DNA of 64,000 nucleotides from Acanthosepion lycidas (GCA_963932145.1 OZ010616.1:55279629-55343628), one strand, 5' to 3'; positions 1-9,885 are shown, counted from the stretch's first letter. Notes: a model not told the origin generated them from the letters alone. Program-made: numbers and translations.

Positions 1-123
1 ATAGCTTGGTTATTTCCTAGTTTGCTCAGAATAGAAGCTACAAAATGTTTCACTTTGTTTTAAGCCATTGAGTAAAGTCTATGGAGCAAAATAACTGTCA
101 GTGGAATACAAATAATTTAATGT

Positions 124-641
124 TTTAACACTCATATGTAGCAAAATATCAGGTTAAATACCTAGGGGAAAAAAAAATTGACAAGAAATGAAGCCATTAT
201 TCTAGGCAATTTTGCAGAAAACTATCTATTTATAATTTTGGATGAGGTTCAAGGGTATCATTGGAATAAAATATATTGCACTATACACCCAGTAGTCATT
301 TACTTCATTAACCGTCATGGTGTTCTCTCCCATGATTCTCTGAGCTTTGTTTCAGATGATAACCATGACACAGCTTTTGTTTATGAAGTACAAAAGATTG
401 ACAATCAAGTACATTAACAAATATTATATTTTTCCAGTGGTTGTGCTTGGCAATAGAAAAATTACAAAAATTTCATTAATTTATGCCATCATGAACAGGA
501 TTTCCAACTTGACACTGAGTGGATTTTCTTTGCAAAAAATCCTGGTAAGGGTTACCATGTCATGGAATTGGAGATTCTGTCAAGAGATATGTTGCCAAAA
601 AAAGCCTGCAGATAACATGAAGGAATCAAATCCTTAATTAT
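124..641 (+). pseudogene. Upstream part of a transposase-like multi-copy protein, cut by an LTR element
   Basis: Translation gives EAIILGNFAENYLF, then HWNKIYCTIHPVVIYF, then SDDNHDTAFVYEVQK. In another frame it gives NYKNFINLCHHEQDF followed by TEWIFFAKNPGKG. This order (GNFAENY..., CT-HPVV-Y, SDD-HDT, KN-KNFINLCHHEQDF, EW-FFA) matches a large uncharacterised protein family found in many copies in invertebrate genomes. I know the family from its motifs but not its function; it behaves like a mobile-element protein. Frameshifts and stops separate the pieces, so this is a pseudogene, and its start probably lies at or before the window edge. The reading resumes after the LTR element (3519-4036). 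Confidence 0.6.
637..641. repeat. Target-site duplication of the LTR element (left copy)
   Basis: ATTAT stands just before the 5' LTR, and GTTAT stands just after the 3' LTR at 3514-3518. The shared TTAT, with one mismatch over five bases, fits the 4-6 bp duplication made by Ty3/Gypsy integrases. It also marks where the transposase-like pseudogene was split. Confidence 0.55.
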
Positions 642-975
642 TGTGGGGGAAATTGTGAAAATGGCCTACCTCAGAAACGCCCGTGAATCTGTGTGTCGTG
701 CAAACTTCGATTACTCAATGATAAAAAGAATCAAAATGGTGGCACCCATGTTTTATACCGGGTGGTCTTTGACAGTTAACGAGAAATCCTGTTGTCTCAT
801 CATTCGCATGCAAATCATGGTCAGTCCTCGGCTGTATAAAGCAGGCACGTTTTTGTTTCTGAGGACTGTGTTTTTTGCTCGTGAGAAGGTTGGACGTGTG
901 ACACTATTTTATCGGTTACCCTCCTCACGTTTCCCATCCTGCTACTATCAGTTGAGTCATTGCTTTACCACCACA
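642..975 (+). repeat. 5' LTR
   Basis: It starts TGTGGGGGAAATTGTGAAAA and ends in TTTACCACCACA, and it aligns along its whole length with 3186-3513. A TATA-like TGTATAAAGC lies near 834-843 and has an exact partner in the 3' LTR, so it is the likely old promoter. Confidence 0.85.
833..843 (+). promoter_or_regulatory. TATA-like box in the 5' LTR
   Basis: CTGTATAAAGC sits inside a stretch kept in both LTRs (second copy near 3373-3383). A TATA box in this part of an LTR normally drives the element's transcript. Activity today is unknown. Confidence 0.4.
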
Positions 976-1060
976 AGCTATTTCAGCAATGGACAAGTTA
1001 TAATAATGATTACTTTTGTTCTCTAAGCAAGTGTATTATCTTCTTGTTAAAAGTTAATTA

Positions 1061-1420
1061 ATGGAGTCATATACTCCAGCCAACACATGCCATTTTTGTG
1101 AGAAAACCTTCACAAGGCAAAGCAGTCTCAAAGTACACATCCAGACACATACTGGAGAGAAACCATTCACATGTGATATTTGTTTGAAAAAAAATTTGGT
1201 GATCGGAGCAATTTCACTGCCCATGTTAAAATTCATACTGGTAGTAAGGCATTCACTTGTACAGCATGTTCCAAAAAGTTTAGTAGAAAATGTACTCTTG
1301 TGAATCATCAATCAACTCATACCACCAGGAAAATTTATACCTGTGACATTTGTGACAATTCTTTTAAACGAGAATTGTATTTACAGGAGCACAGGAAGAC
1401 TCATTTTGATATTAGACTCG
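1061..1420 (+). pseudogene. Captured C2H2 zinc-finger segment, four fingers
   Basis: After a possible start ([13 protein letters not shown]) there are four C-x2-C...H-x3-H units. They are [21 protein letters not shown] (partly quoted: C-HFC, HIQTH), CDIC...HVKIH, CTAC...HQSTH and CDIC...HRKTH. The first linker is a canonical TGEKPF and the others are looser (TGSKAF, TTRKIY). Such arrays bind DNA in host transcription factors, a class greatly expanded in octopus genomes. The fingers do not share one open frame, so no intact protein is made. They lie between the 5' LTR and the pol remnant, replacing normal retroelement coding sequence. Either the element captured host sequence by template switching, or a zinc-finger retrocopy landed in it; I favour capture because no separate insertion marks are visible. 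Confidence 0.75.
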
Positions 1421-1439
1421 CCGGCGTGTATTTTCAACG

Positions 1440-2930
1440 TGTGGAAAACTTGTTGGACATTTCCCCGTGTGTGGATGGCTCAGGGTGGCAGTTGCATTCA
1501 TCAAGCGCCTGGCAACTGCAGCAACCAATGGATGGGATGATAACATCAAAGATCCCTCTTTCTGTTGCTTACTAATGGAGATTTTAAGTAGAGTACGGGA
1601 ACTGGATCCCATTAAAGGAGACTGGTGCATGGGTGGTGATGAGATCACAGTCTGGGTGGATGTGAGTTCCGTGGTGACAGGAGTGGCATTGTAAGCAAAC
1701 GGAAATGTCATCGAAGATGTGTGTTGGCTGCATCCTACTAATGATGCCAGGCATATTAATTTAGCTGAACTCGATGCAGCGCTTAAAGGAGTCAATCTAG
1801 CCCTTCAGTGGGAGGCGACAACATTGCACTTGGTTACTGATTCGGTGTGTGTGCACTGGTGGATTTCCGACACCTTGACCAGGAAGGCACAGGTGAACAC
1901 AAGGGCAGCTGGCTAGGCGATGGCTGGGCATTATGCGATCGCTGGTGGAAGAATATAGATTGACCATAGATGTGACACTCGTAGAGTCCTGTCAGAACCG
2001 TGCGGATTGCCTCACCAGAGTACCGCGCAGGTGGCTGGATCTGCTCAAGAGAGGAGAACTGGCGCTCGAGAGCTGTGCAGTGGTAGGGAGACAATTGGAT
2101 GAGGATCAGGTGGCCAATACCCATCATCAAAGCGGACATCCGGGCATGAAATGAACTCTGTACTTCGCCAGGTTAGTCGACCTGCAAGTGTCCAGAGAAA
2201 GCGTTAGATCCATTGTGAAGGCCTGCACAACCTGTCAGTCAATCGATCTGGCACCTGTTCACTGGGAAAGAGGAGAACTGAGCATGAAGAGCAACTGGAG
2301 CAGACTAGTGATGGACATAACTCACTGCAATGGTGAGAATTTTCTAACGCTTATTGATTGTGGTCCCTCTAGGTTTGCGGTATGGTGGCCTCTGCACCAA
2401 CAAGATGCGTGCACCGTCATTCAACTGTTGGAGAATGTTTTCCTGGAGCAAGGCTCACCCATGAAAATACTGACCAACAACGATACTGCATTCACCAGTA
2501 AAGACTTTAAAAAATTTGTGGACAATTGGGACGTGCATCTCTGGTTTCGATGTGCCTACTCACAGAGTTGAAATGGCATCATAGAGCGAAACCACAGAAC
2601 CGTCAAAACCATCGCAGCCAGGAAGGGCTGTACAGTATCAGAGGCAGTTTACTGGTATAATGTCGCCCCGAAAGATAATGTTTCACCGTCCACAGCGCCA
2701 GCTGATGCACTGCACAAGTATCATGTCTGAGTGAAAGGCATTGAAGCCAACCCGCTGCCTGAACTAGAAGTGACTGGAGGGAGATTGAAAAAAAAAAGGA
2801 GATGTTGTTTGGGTCAAAAACCCATGTGGCAAGTGTACGACAAAATATGGCACTGGACATGTTACGGAGGTGATTAGCCTGCAATCTGTGAGAGTTGATG
2901 GGGTGCATCGTCACATTAAAGATTTGTGAC
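1440..2930 (+). pseudogene. Pol remnant: RNase H region and integrase
   Basis: Visible motifs in order are VCGWLRVAVAFIK (connection region after the RT), HINLAELDAALKG (RNase H region), HHQSGHPG (HHCC zinc module of integrase) with CTTCQSID, then MDITHCNGENFLTLIDCGPS and NNDTAFTSKDF from the catalytic core. Gag, protease and the RT catalytic core are absent from this copy. The same motif series appears in the relics at 9.9-13.3 kb and 23.3-25.0 kb, which fixes the family. Reading is broken in several places. Confidence 0.8.
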
Positions 2931-3185
2931 CGGTGATGCAACCGCTACCGTTACTGTGCGATGAAAGCGATTCCGAGTCTGAGAGTAGTGAGTGTTCGAT
3001 CTGCTTGGAGTTAGACCTGCAGGGCAGTGATTCCGATATCAGCAGCCTCCCAGCAGACACTCAAACCACAGATGAGAGCATGCGTGAGGATGAAGCTTGT
3101 GTTGTCCCCCTTTGGGGGAGCGGGGACTCGACAGTGACAATCGCTATCTCCTTACCCTGTTTGTGATCATGAGATCAGGGGGGAG
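2931..3185 (+). other. Acidic serine-rich Pol tail and polypurine tract
   Basis: The translation after the integrase is rich in Ser, Glu and Asp (for example CDESDSESESSECSICLELD). Comparable acidic tails follow the integrase in the two other Gypsy relics of the window (near 12530-12780 and 24650-24890), so this looks like a family trait. The segment ends in GATCAGGGGGGAG directly before the 3' LTR, a typical polypurine tract. Confidence 0.55.
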
Positions 3186-3513
3186 TGTGGGGAAAATTGT
3201 GAAAATGGCCTACCTCAGAAATGCCCATGATTCTGTGTGTCGTGCAAACTCCAGTTACTCAAAGATAAAAAGAATCAAAATGGCGGCGTCCATGTTCTAT
3301 GCCGAGCAGTCTCAGACAGTTAACGAGAAATCTTGTCTTGTTATTCACATGCAAATCATGGTTGGTCCTCGGCTGTATAAAGCAGGTGCATTTTTGTTTC
3401 TGAGGACTGTGTTTTTTTGCTCGTGAGAAGGACGTGTGACACTATTTTGTCGGTTACCCTCCTCACGTTTCCCATCCTGCTACTATCAGTTGAGTTGTTG
3501 CTTTACCACCACA
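3186..3513 (+). repeat. 3' LTR
   Basis: It starts TGTGGGGAAAATTGTGAAAA and ends in TTTACCACCACA, as the 5' LTR does. By eye it differs from 642-975 at roughly one site in ten, plus a few small length changes. Confidence 0.85.
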
Positions 3514-3518
3514 GTTAT

Positions 3519-4036
3519 AGAGGCATTTCCTGATGTTTGTAGGATAGATTTTCCTAGGATTCAAGTTTTTGACATTGAGCAGTCTCATATGTTGACTATT
3601 CAAGATCAACTGACAGAATGCTTTTAAATGGGAAAAACTGTTTCTGGAACAAGGAACAGTCATCATTTCATTCCAATGTCAAAAATTTCTTACAAGCTCA
3701 CAATATGAAGATATACATTTAACTTTTGCAAGAATGAACCAAACATGGTTGTGCCAAATGTATCATCATATTTAAGCTGTGTTTATTATTGTTTGACGGA
3801 TAGGCTTAGTTAAGATGATGAGTGCAGAAATTGGTGATGTTGAAATCCAATTTTTCCATCCACATGGTCTAAGGAAAACATTTAAATTGTTTTCAAGGAA
3901 TGATATTTGCTTTGTACCACTAAATAAATTATGTGAAATTTCACTTCTAAAATCAGCAACTGCTACTGGAAGATCTTACAAGCTTTCTGATGAGAATTTT
4001 GTTAAGATAGCAGAAGCATTTATAAGTTTCCAATAA
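3519..4036 (+). pseudogene. Downstream part of the split transposase-like protein
   Basis: The reading continues directly after the LTR element with IEAFPDVCRIDFPRIQVFD and ends with the C-terminal block GDVEIQFFHPHG...NDICFVPLNKLCEI...GRSYKLSDENFVKIAEAF, then a stop at 4034-4036. A block of the form EV-F-HP-GP...(C)WVP...GR-Y-LS is the usual C-terminus of the same multi-copy invertebrate family as 124-641. A frame change and stops lie between about 3625 and 3815. The best open stretch is 3815-4036 (73 aa). Confidence 0.6.
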
Positions 4037-4414
4037 AAGATAGCTTGATTCATTTTTTTAAGATTCTACACATACATACACCACCTATTATTTGCATATA
4101 AATTTCTGATGTGTTATTTCATGTTAATTTTCAAACAAGTGTTTTTTATTTAATTGAAAATAATTAAAAATTGGTAAAATAAAGGAATAAAATTTGGTCT
4201 TAACACCAATGTTATTTCATTTTTAAAGATATTTGCATATTTACATAATTTTACAATTTTTATCTCCCATAATTTATATACATACTTTTAATATTTCTTT
4301 CATGTTTACAATAATGAATTATTCAAATTGAAGAAGTGTTCTTAATGCTTTAGAAATTGAAAATAAATAAAATAAAGAAAAGGGTTTCATAATATTCACA
4401 TTTGTATTATCCTC

Positions 4415-4450
<36 letters not shown>

Positions 4451-5404
4451 TTATTCTGCTGATTTTATATTTCAATTCTGTATTTTAAACTTCTGTAAAA
4501 AAATTTTGTAGATAAACACGTTTGCTTTATGTGGGGTTTGTTTTTCGTACATTATTTTCTTATAAAAAAAAAGAAAAAATTTTAAGTCTCCAGCAAACCT
4601 GGCTTGTGCACATATGTAGTCACACCAACTTAAATTTAGTCCAATGAAGTCCTAAAGTCCAAAACATGTCACAAAACTTTTTCCATTTTGTCATATTTTC
4701 CCCAATATATACTATATAATGATGAAATGTTAAAATATTCATAAATAATTACAGAGCAAACAAGTTGTTGGAAGTTAGTATCAGGCAATGTTCTCATTTA
4801 CATATTTCTACTATAAACTTACTTTTACATATTTCTACTATAAGCTTATTTTATTCTACTTAATAAGTATCTGAGAGGAAAACAAAATTAAAGTCTCATT
4901 CTAAGCTACTTCATTCTGAGTTGTTTTTTTTTTAGCTGATCCATACTTAAGCTATTAAGAAAATTAATAAAAATATTTACCACACAATATTAAAAAATTA
5001 TCTTGTCAACTACCGTTTCATTCATTATAACTATTCTAAGAGTAAATCCTCTACTTCAAGACTTGTAGTGAATAAAGTATATGGAGAAAAGTGAAAAATC
5101 ACAATGGAAAACATCACAGGAGAAAAGTAAAGACACTCACATTTCAACCATGACGACACTCTAAAAATGCCTGCAGAAATAGAACATAGCAATATACATC
5201 CAATCCTTACAAGACCTTCAAACAATGAACCTACTGATGAGTTAAAGATATTTAATAAGGAAAAATATGCATAATAAAGCCCCACTTGACATTAAGGCTG
5301 AACTTTTGAAAATAGCTCATCTTCCTCCAAATTCAGTAACAAGTTTCTCAATCTTGTGAAGGAAGTCACGTACCGGAAACGAAATGTGGGTTTTTTTAAT
5401 CACA
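4037..5404. other. AT-rich stretch without a recognisable gene
   Basis: It is mostly A/T with a long poly(A) run (about 4420-4446) and several T runs. The segment 5030-5290 is less AT-rich and has an 84-codon open frame on the minus strand, but nothing in it resembles a known protein. I see no splice-bounded exon. Confidence 0.5.
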
Positions 5405-5885
5405 AATTAATGCACTGTGGGCTGGGCCTGTTTCCAGGATGGAGAATCATCGCCTACTTAAAATTTGTATTGTACAGTGAGATCTCTCCATTGACTATCA
5501 CAGCAGAGGGGCACCAAAGACGTGATTCAAAGATTGCCTGAAAAATTCCTTTGTTGCCTGTCACATCAACCATTGCCAATGGTCAACCCTAGATGAGAGA
5601 CATGTCACCTCGTGTTTCATCACCAACCATGCTGTCTCCTTTTTTTGAAAATACCTGCAGAGCCACTCTCAGGGACAAGAGGCAGAAGAGAAAGTAATGC
5701 AATGTTATGCCATCAAGCCTGGGCCAGACTTTCTGCTGCAACTACCGCAACCATGTACGTCAGTCCTACATTGCACATATCAGTCACAAACGTGTACAGA
5801 TTCTCACTGGACCTTCATTTTGCAAAGCCAAGCCATGATGATGATGATGAAGAAGAGGAATGCACTGTGAAAACAAAAAGATAGT
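5405..5885 (+). mobile_element. LINE C-terminal fragment ending in a finger-like motif
   Basis: Across frames the translation gives RMENHRLLK, then SRGAP, FKDCLKNSFVACHINHCQWS, FENTCRATLRDKRQKRK, and finally CCNYRNHVRQSYIAHISHKR. This is the usual series at the end of a mollusc non-LTR retrotransposon protein: GH-RM-D-R-PK, GAP-K-RFKD-LK, a W-T...R segment, a basic stretch, then a C2H2-like finger. The GATGATGATGATGA run near the end is also common in such tails. Frameshifts break the reading, and it is 5' truncated. Confidence 0.7.
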
Positions 5886-6762
5886 CCTCAAAACCTTTAT
5901 ACATACAGAAGGTATCACAATTGGATCCATTATGGTAAGTATTAATGTATGTTGTATTAACTAGGTTCTTATTTCATGAAAGTTAACTCCTCAAAACTTG
6001 GTTGTGTTTTCATTCACATGTAATGGTGTATATGCTATGATTACAGCTCCAGGAGATTTCATACCTCTCCTATAGAAAATTGTTCACCTGTCATGTTGAC
6101 CTCACTGCAGCAAGTGAACATATCAATAGAGATGTTCTCTTCATTATAAACCATTTTCCTACTCTGATAACTGAATGCATCAATCGATTAGAGGAACTAT
6201 ATTAGTTGATAAAAATCATACATGTCTGGTGAGAAAACATTTCTAACCTTATTAGGAGTACAAAGAGTAACCAAGAGCTCCAGTCTAATCCTTTTCTAGA
6301 CTATACCCTGCACATTTACAAGTAGAGAGATGAAAAGATGAAGACTAATCATTTAAACATTCCATGCCACATCCCAAAGGAATCTACAAATATAAGACAA
6401 CAAACCTGCTTTCCCTCTAGAGACCAATCTACTGATGATGATGAGAGGGGGAGCGGGGGGGGGGAATATGCTGATGACAGATATTCATAGTTGGGATAAG
6501 AATAATCTTGAACAAAAATTAAGAAAATCTAAGAGAAAGGACTAAAACCTTTCAAAAACAGAATGATCATGAATTGGAATGAATCAAAAATTCTAGATGT
6601 GGATTTAGTAAAATACAAAACACTGGGTATAAATCAGTTCTAACAAACTTAGCATTGGAGAAAAGGAAATTGAACATAGAATACCCTACATTGGAGGTAT
6701 AGAGTGTATTCTTGAGTGTAAGGAGTCTAATAATCCTGAATTCCAAACTGATATGATTACAT
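5886..6762. other. No recognisable gene
   Basis: Ordinary A-rich sequence with a G-rich spot near 6449-6464. No open frame longer than about 60 codons, and no repeat I could match elsewhere in the window. Confidence 0.45.
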
Positions 6763-6851
6763 CAGAGTCGTTTTGGTGCAAAAATAATGTCGGTTTTTGA
6801 CGTTAAAAATACATCAAAAACCGACATTATTTTTGCACCAACCTAACTCTG
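6763..6851. mobile_element. MADE1-like miniature mariner (near-perfect palindrome)
   Basis: Arms 6773-6800 and 6814-6841 are perfect 28-base inverted repeats around a 13-base loop. With four mismatches the pairing extends to 6763 and 6851. The arm begins TTGGTGCAAAAATAATGTCG and the right flank is ACCTAACTCTG. This matches in size and sequence the human MADE1 element, an 80 bp miniature of the mariner Hsmar1 whose arms begin TTGGTGCAAAAGTAAT. It is therefore best read as a non-autonomous MITE from a cecropia-type mariner. Confidence 0.75.
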
Positions 6852-6854
6852 AAA

Positions 6855-6936
6855 GTAAGTTTTTAGTTTATTGAAAATAATTACAAGATTTTCCAAAAAC
6901 ATAACTATCTGGAGATATGAAAACACATACAAAGTG

Positions 6937-6945
<9 letters not shown>
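6855..6945 (+). repeat. Direct repeat, left copy (partner 7695-7785)
   Basis: TTTTTAGTTTATTGAAAATA and the sequence after it recur at 7695-7785 with few differences (both continue ATTA-AAGATTTTCCAAAAACA and reach GAAAACACATACA). The copies flank the Penelope-like repeat and the SINE. About 85 bp is too long for a target-site duplication, so this is a local duplication or part of a larger repeat. Confidence 0.65.

Positions 6946-6977
<32 letters not shown>
6939..6977. repeat. (AT)n microsatellite
   Basis: Uninterrupted AT dinucleotides at the end of the left direct repeat. Confidence 0.95.
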
Positions 6978-6978
<1 letters not shown>

Positions 6979-7004
6979 ATGCAGCAATTTTTCATTAATG
7001 TGTT

Positions 7005-7380
7005 ACATTAAATAATATAGACAAGTTTTGTCTATTTATTTTAAGTAAGTTCCTTTCATATTGTCTGATAAGCTTAATCGCATTATCGTTGAAAGACAAA
7101 GGAAATCACCATATTGATACATGTTTAAATCCAATTTAAGCTTTTGGCTTACATAAGCCATTATCAAAAATGACAATTTCAATAAATCAAACAACAATGG
7201 ATGAAACCACAATAATAGTCCACCCTTGCTGCTTGAAAACAAACTCATATATACAAAACGCAGAAGTGAAAATTATGTTGCAGCTCATGACGTCACACAT
7301 GACCACACGAGAGTGAAAGACAAGAAGTATCAAGTATGTGAAGCCGTTGGTATAAACCAATGGCTTCTGTTATAAATTAA
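7005..7380 (-). mobile_element. Penelope-like terminal repeat, copy 1
   Basis: It aligns over its length with 37442-37826. Read on the minus strand it contains GATAATGGCTTATGTAAGCC followed by AAAAGCTT. This resembles the GATGGC-TA--AGGCCGAAA box near the ends of Penelope-like elements, and it closes with TATTATTTAATG. It also holds a conserved 28-base stem-loop (7340-7367) and an AT-skewed middle that varies between copies. No reverse transcriptase or GIY-YIG frame is visible, so only an end region is present. The family assignment is inference from the end motifs. Confidence 0.5.
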
Positions 7381-7439
7381 TATGCTTGTGTGTGCATGCA
7401 TATATGCACGTGCACATACACACAAGTCTGTTTTTCTGT

Positions 7440-7560
7440 CTCACAGATCCTCAGTATGGCTAGACATCTAATTGCTTCAAGCTGGGATTGAAACTCAACC
7501 GATTTCACATTCAGTTAGAGACTACCCCTAAACTATCCGTGCATGGCAGAGAAAGGGAAT
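7440..7560 (-). mobile_element. tRNA-derived SINE fragment
   Basis: On the minus strand, GGATAGTTTAGGGGTAG resembles an A box and GGTTGAGTTTCAATCCCAG resembles a B box, about 35 bases apart as in a tRNA. No cloverleaf can be closed. A diverged relative sits at 55146-55260, sharing TGGCTAGACATC and the following AATGCTTCAA-like words. Confidence 0.55.
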
Positions 7561-7694
7561 CTCTTAATGTACATGTGATTTATATAAATGCCAGATCAGC
7601 AACTAGAGCACTCAATTCATAACGGGGAAGAGATGTGTTACAAGCAGGTAGCCATTATTTCAAAAATACTGCCGACTAAAATTAGTGACATTGA

Positions 7695-7785
7695 GATTTT
7701 TAGTTTATTGAAAATAATTATAAGATTTTCCAAAAACAAGTATTTGGAGATGTGAAAACACATACACAGTAATATATAAACATTT
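7695..7785 (+). repeat. Direct repeat, right copy (partner 6855-6945)
   Basis: Second copy of the repeat, ending GAAAACACATACACAGTAAT. It preserves the left copy's order of words with scattered substitutions. Confidence 0.65.
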
Positions 7786-8689
7786 AAAGGTATGCTATAT
7801 TTATAGGTAAAAGTGCTCAATATCAGAAGATAGAGTGTATTTAAGTATAAAGTTGCACACTTAGGTCAACACAGACCAGTGACAGGGTTTCATGCTTGAA
7901 TGCAATTTTCAGGCCAAATGTTGTGTTTTAATTCAATTTATATATGCTGGTCAATGGTGTATTATTGGCAGTAAAGTTTTTTGTGTTATCCTACCAGTTG
8001 TTGAATAGGTGATAATGGTTATATATTTCAAATTATTGTAAAGGCTACTAAGTGAAAATTGTGGATCCAAATGCAGTTATTTGTGACTATTTTATAGTGT
8101 CAACTTTATTCATTATTACTGATTACTTATTTGTTGATTATCATTACATTTACTTGTGTTTATGTGTGCATTTGTAGTTAACTTGTTTATTTTCTTAATT
8201 CCAAATTTGTTAAGAATTTTACCTAATAGAGCCTTATGTCAAACATAATATGGCTTTCACTTCAAGAGCAACTGCTGGGGGTGTTAACACTTATTGCTGA
8301 AAGGATGTAAAGTTTTGATAAGGGTGAAAATAGGACTATTGCTTTAAATCTCTAAGTCATTTGACATGCTGCTGTTCTTCACAAGCCGAAAGGTTATGGT
8401 CTTTCTGACCAAATGTTTTTATTAGTTTCAATCTTTCTTATGAAATCAAGAAATCAAAGTCATTTTGAATGGCTATGTGATCTTTTTACATTAAAATGCA
8501 GGTGTAGCCCAGAAATGTGTCCTCAAACTTTGTCCCTGTTTTTATTTATTTATCTATTTTAAATCAAAAACCTTCCCAGTGTAGTCAGTTCACAGATTAG
8601 TATCTATGATGATGGCAATTGTTTATTCCAATCTTAGTGGTAAGTCAGATAGGTTCAGTACAGCCAAATTGGTTTGGTTGAGATTTATG
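7786..8689. other. No recognisable gene
   Basis: AT-rich, mildly T-skewed sequence with no long open frame. I see no motif that I recognise on either strand. Confidence 0.45.
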
Positions 8690-8811
8690 GCATATCAACC
8701 TCAATTGGTTATTTAATGCCAACAATTTTTATTGCTGGTAATATTTTTCTTCAAAAAACTATTTCCAGCAATACCCTTCCTTTTAAAATCAATTGCAATC
8801 AATATTTTTCC

Positions 8812-8845
<34 letters not shown>

Positions 8846-9885
8846 CTGCTGGTAACTCCTTTTCAAGAATGCACTGCTGTAATGTTTTTCCAAAACACAT
8901 TGTTGGCAATTTTCATTTACAAAACTATTTGCTTATAATAGGATTTTTCCTTCAAAACTATATTGCTGGTAATAATTCTTTCTTCAAAAACATATTGCTG
9001 ATAACTTTCCTTCAAAAATGCATTACTGGTAATAATTTTCCAACAATGGATAGCTGTTAATAATTTTTCCTTTATATAAGCATTGCTGGTAACCAAAAAT
9101 TTATTGTTGGAAATTTTTTTTTTCCCAAACTAGGTTACGAAACCAAGTAAGTAGATTTAGTAAACTATATTTCTTTTAAATTTTCCAGTAGAGCCGAATT
9201 TCTTGAATGAAATTTTATGATCTTACTTGGATTGATATTTTCAAATAGATCCTTTAAGTTATCCAATTTGTAATATTTGATACGGGGCTTGCCATAGGTT
9301 GCGGCAATTTAGTAGGATATGTTTGACTGTATACTTGTTTATGTATTATATTTCATTAATTTTTACTTGTTCTATTTATGTTTAGTGGGTGAAGTATCCA
9401 TACTTTCTATGCTCTCCAACCTATTAGTATTTTGTTTCTGGTTACATTTTGTTCTTTGATAATGATTTTTGTGTGGATGATGACCATTCTCTTGTTTGTA
9501 ATTAGCTAGAGTTTTGTTCCTCTATGTCCATTCCTTTGATTCTTCACAAAAATAGAAGTGTTTTGATTCTCTTTTTGATTCTCTTGAGAATGTTTAGAGG
9601 TTTTTTTATTTCTTGGATTTTTGTACTTTGGTTTGGAATTTTCAGATTTAATTGTTTTCTATATGTAGAGTCTTTTTTGTTTGCGGTTGACAGGACAGGA
9701 TTTTTTTGTCTATGGGAGTTTTACTTATGAGTGATATACTACATTTTAGTAGTTCTACTAAACTTTTTAACCCATTAATAAGATTAATAAGATCTTGGCT
9801 TCTTAATGTATTGTTTTCTTGGATGACTTTTTGTTGATTTGATATTTTAGTGATATTTGCATATGATGCTTGAAGCGAATTAGAT
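8690..9885 (-). mobile_element. I-clade-like LINE, internally deleted, with a repetitive 3' tail
   Basis: On the minus strand, 9911-9648 reads like the end of an ORF1 protein (SYANITKISNQQ followed by a hydrophobic ILINLINGLKSL-type stretch). The segment near 9335-9290 gives YTVKHILLNCRN, the EHILL-C block of the ORF2 C-terminus. The reverse transcriptase between them is missing. The 3' tail (8690-9130) is a degenerate repeat of about 30 bases around ATTGCTGGTAATAATTTTTC (plus strand). The same tail and C-terminus occur at 19110-19770, and a tail alone at 26985-27190. The plus-strand CATATCAACCTC near 8692 marks the shared 3' terminus. A poly(A) run interrupts the tail (about 8813-8842). Confidence 0.65.

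Larger units (their letters stand above)
642..3513 (+). mobile_element. Ty3/Gypsy-type LTR element carrying C2H2 zinc fingers
   Basis: Two direct repeats of about 330 bp, each beginning TG and ending CA, bound an interior of about 2.2 kb. The interior holds four C2H2 fingers where gag, protease and most of the reverse transcriptase would be expected, then an RNase H and integrase remnant, an acidic serine-rich tail and a purine-rich tract next to the 3' LTR. By eye the LTRs are about 90 percent identical, so the insertion is not recent. The coding part is broken in several places and the copy looks dead. It belongs to the same broad family as the relics at 9.9-13.3 kb and 23.3-25.0 kb. Confidence 0.8.

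Noticed and set aside
1054-1311. 85-codon minus-strand frame opposite the zinc fingers
   Set aside because: Shadow of the C2H2 segment on the plus strand.
5228-5270. CTACTGATGAGTTAAAG as a hammerhead ribozyme core
   Set aside because: The CTGATGAG word is there, but the GAAA and the third helix are not placed correctly. No other hammerhead core was seen in the window.
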